Shown in pieces: positions 63,841-64,000 of a stretch of DNA of 64,000 nt. The stretch lies in NCBI GenBank assembly GCA_002633025.1, contig NMRB01000968.1, forward strand, positions 113,054 through 177,053, in the 5' to 3' direction. The DNA is from Notospermus geniculatus. Its lineage: Eukaryota > Nemertea > Pilidiophora > Heteronemertea > Lineidae. The position numbers and the translations under genes are program-made. How positions within the stretch are numbered: position 1 is the first letter of the stretch; the number at the start of each line of letters is the position of its first letter. The notes below the pieces were generated by a model. It was not told the origin of the DNA. It made no database searches and worked only from the letters and a program-made list of their open reading frames with translations.

Positions 63841-64000
63841 AGCTGCGTTCACACTACGGTCTTAAACCGGTTTGAAACCGACTTGAAAGCGGCATAACGC
63901 CTTAAAGCGTATAAGCCGTTCAGACTACATCTGCCTTATAACGGTTTCAAACCGCTCTAGCGAAACCACTTCGCGAAGTGGTCTCACACCGCTTTCATAT
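63841..64000. mobile_element. Start of a miniature element, cut by the window end
   Basis: gctgcgttcacactacggtc and later repeats of aaccggtttgaaac, cggtttcaaaccg and a perfect cacttcgcgaagtg palindrome (about 63967-63980). GCGTTCACACTAC-type ends are common in animal MITEs. The right end is outside. Confidence 0.45.

Noticed and set aside
1-64000. CRISPR array or bacterial operon
   Set aside because: No direct repeats with unique spacers and clear spliceosomal intron structure throughout.

Overview
The window is eukaryotic DNA: almost every conserved coding segment is a short exon bounded by GT/AG splice sites, separated by AT-rich introns full of short inverted-repeat transposons and tRNA-derived SINEs. 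The protein sequences, a single IP3 receptor closest to vertebrate ITPR1 and an extracellular array of Link modules, point to a marine invertebrate deuterostome (echinoderm-like is my guess). Several stretches occur twice, side by side, next to single-N gaps. That is what collapsed and uncollapsed alleles of a very heterozygous genome look like in a draft assembly.

Region 1 (3.8-50.5 kb, minus strand) is one gene for an inositol 1,4,5-trisphosphate receptor, the IP3-gated Ca2+ channel of the endoplasmic reticulum. I traced 54 exon positions from the ATG at 50505 to a stop at 3842, and the reading phase closes at every junction. About 2,650 residues are present. About 130 residues of the first armadillo/helical region are missing exactly where an assembly gap lies (34518), and a further conserved piece (roughly 28 residues) is probably lost with the gap at 30973. 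Three places look like isoform switches: two homologous 97-nt exons (28001-28097 and 26958-27054) that cannot both be included without a frameshift; two homologous last exons (5537-5596 and 3842-3979) giving a short or a long C-terminal tail; and an unannotated-looking 39-nt in-frame cassette (20289-20327).

Region 2 (50.5-55.0 kb) is the divergent intergenic space between the two genes. It holds a false duplication around a gap, nested foldback elements and two tRNA-derived SINEs.

Region 3 (55.0-59.0 kb, plus strand) is a secreted protein gene: a signal peptide and orphan N-terminal domain in one exon, then eight Link modules, one per exon, all in phase 1-1. The modules alternate between two types (A-B-A-B-A-B-A-B), so the array grew by duplication of a two-module unit. 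Each complete module has six cysteines instead of the usual four, module 4 carries an in-frame TGA, and module 8 is cut by an assembly gap, so the 3' end of the gene is absent.

Region 4 (59.0-64.0 kb) is repeat-rich, with two long foldback elements and one isolated, unidentified minus-strand exon at 63479-63573.

The two genes have no obvious shared pathway: one acts in intracellular Ca2+ release, the other in the extracellular matrix or at the cell surface. Coordinates of exons come from my reading of splice sites and protein similarity; no transcript evidence was available.
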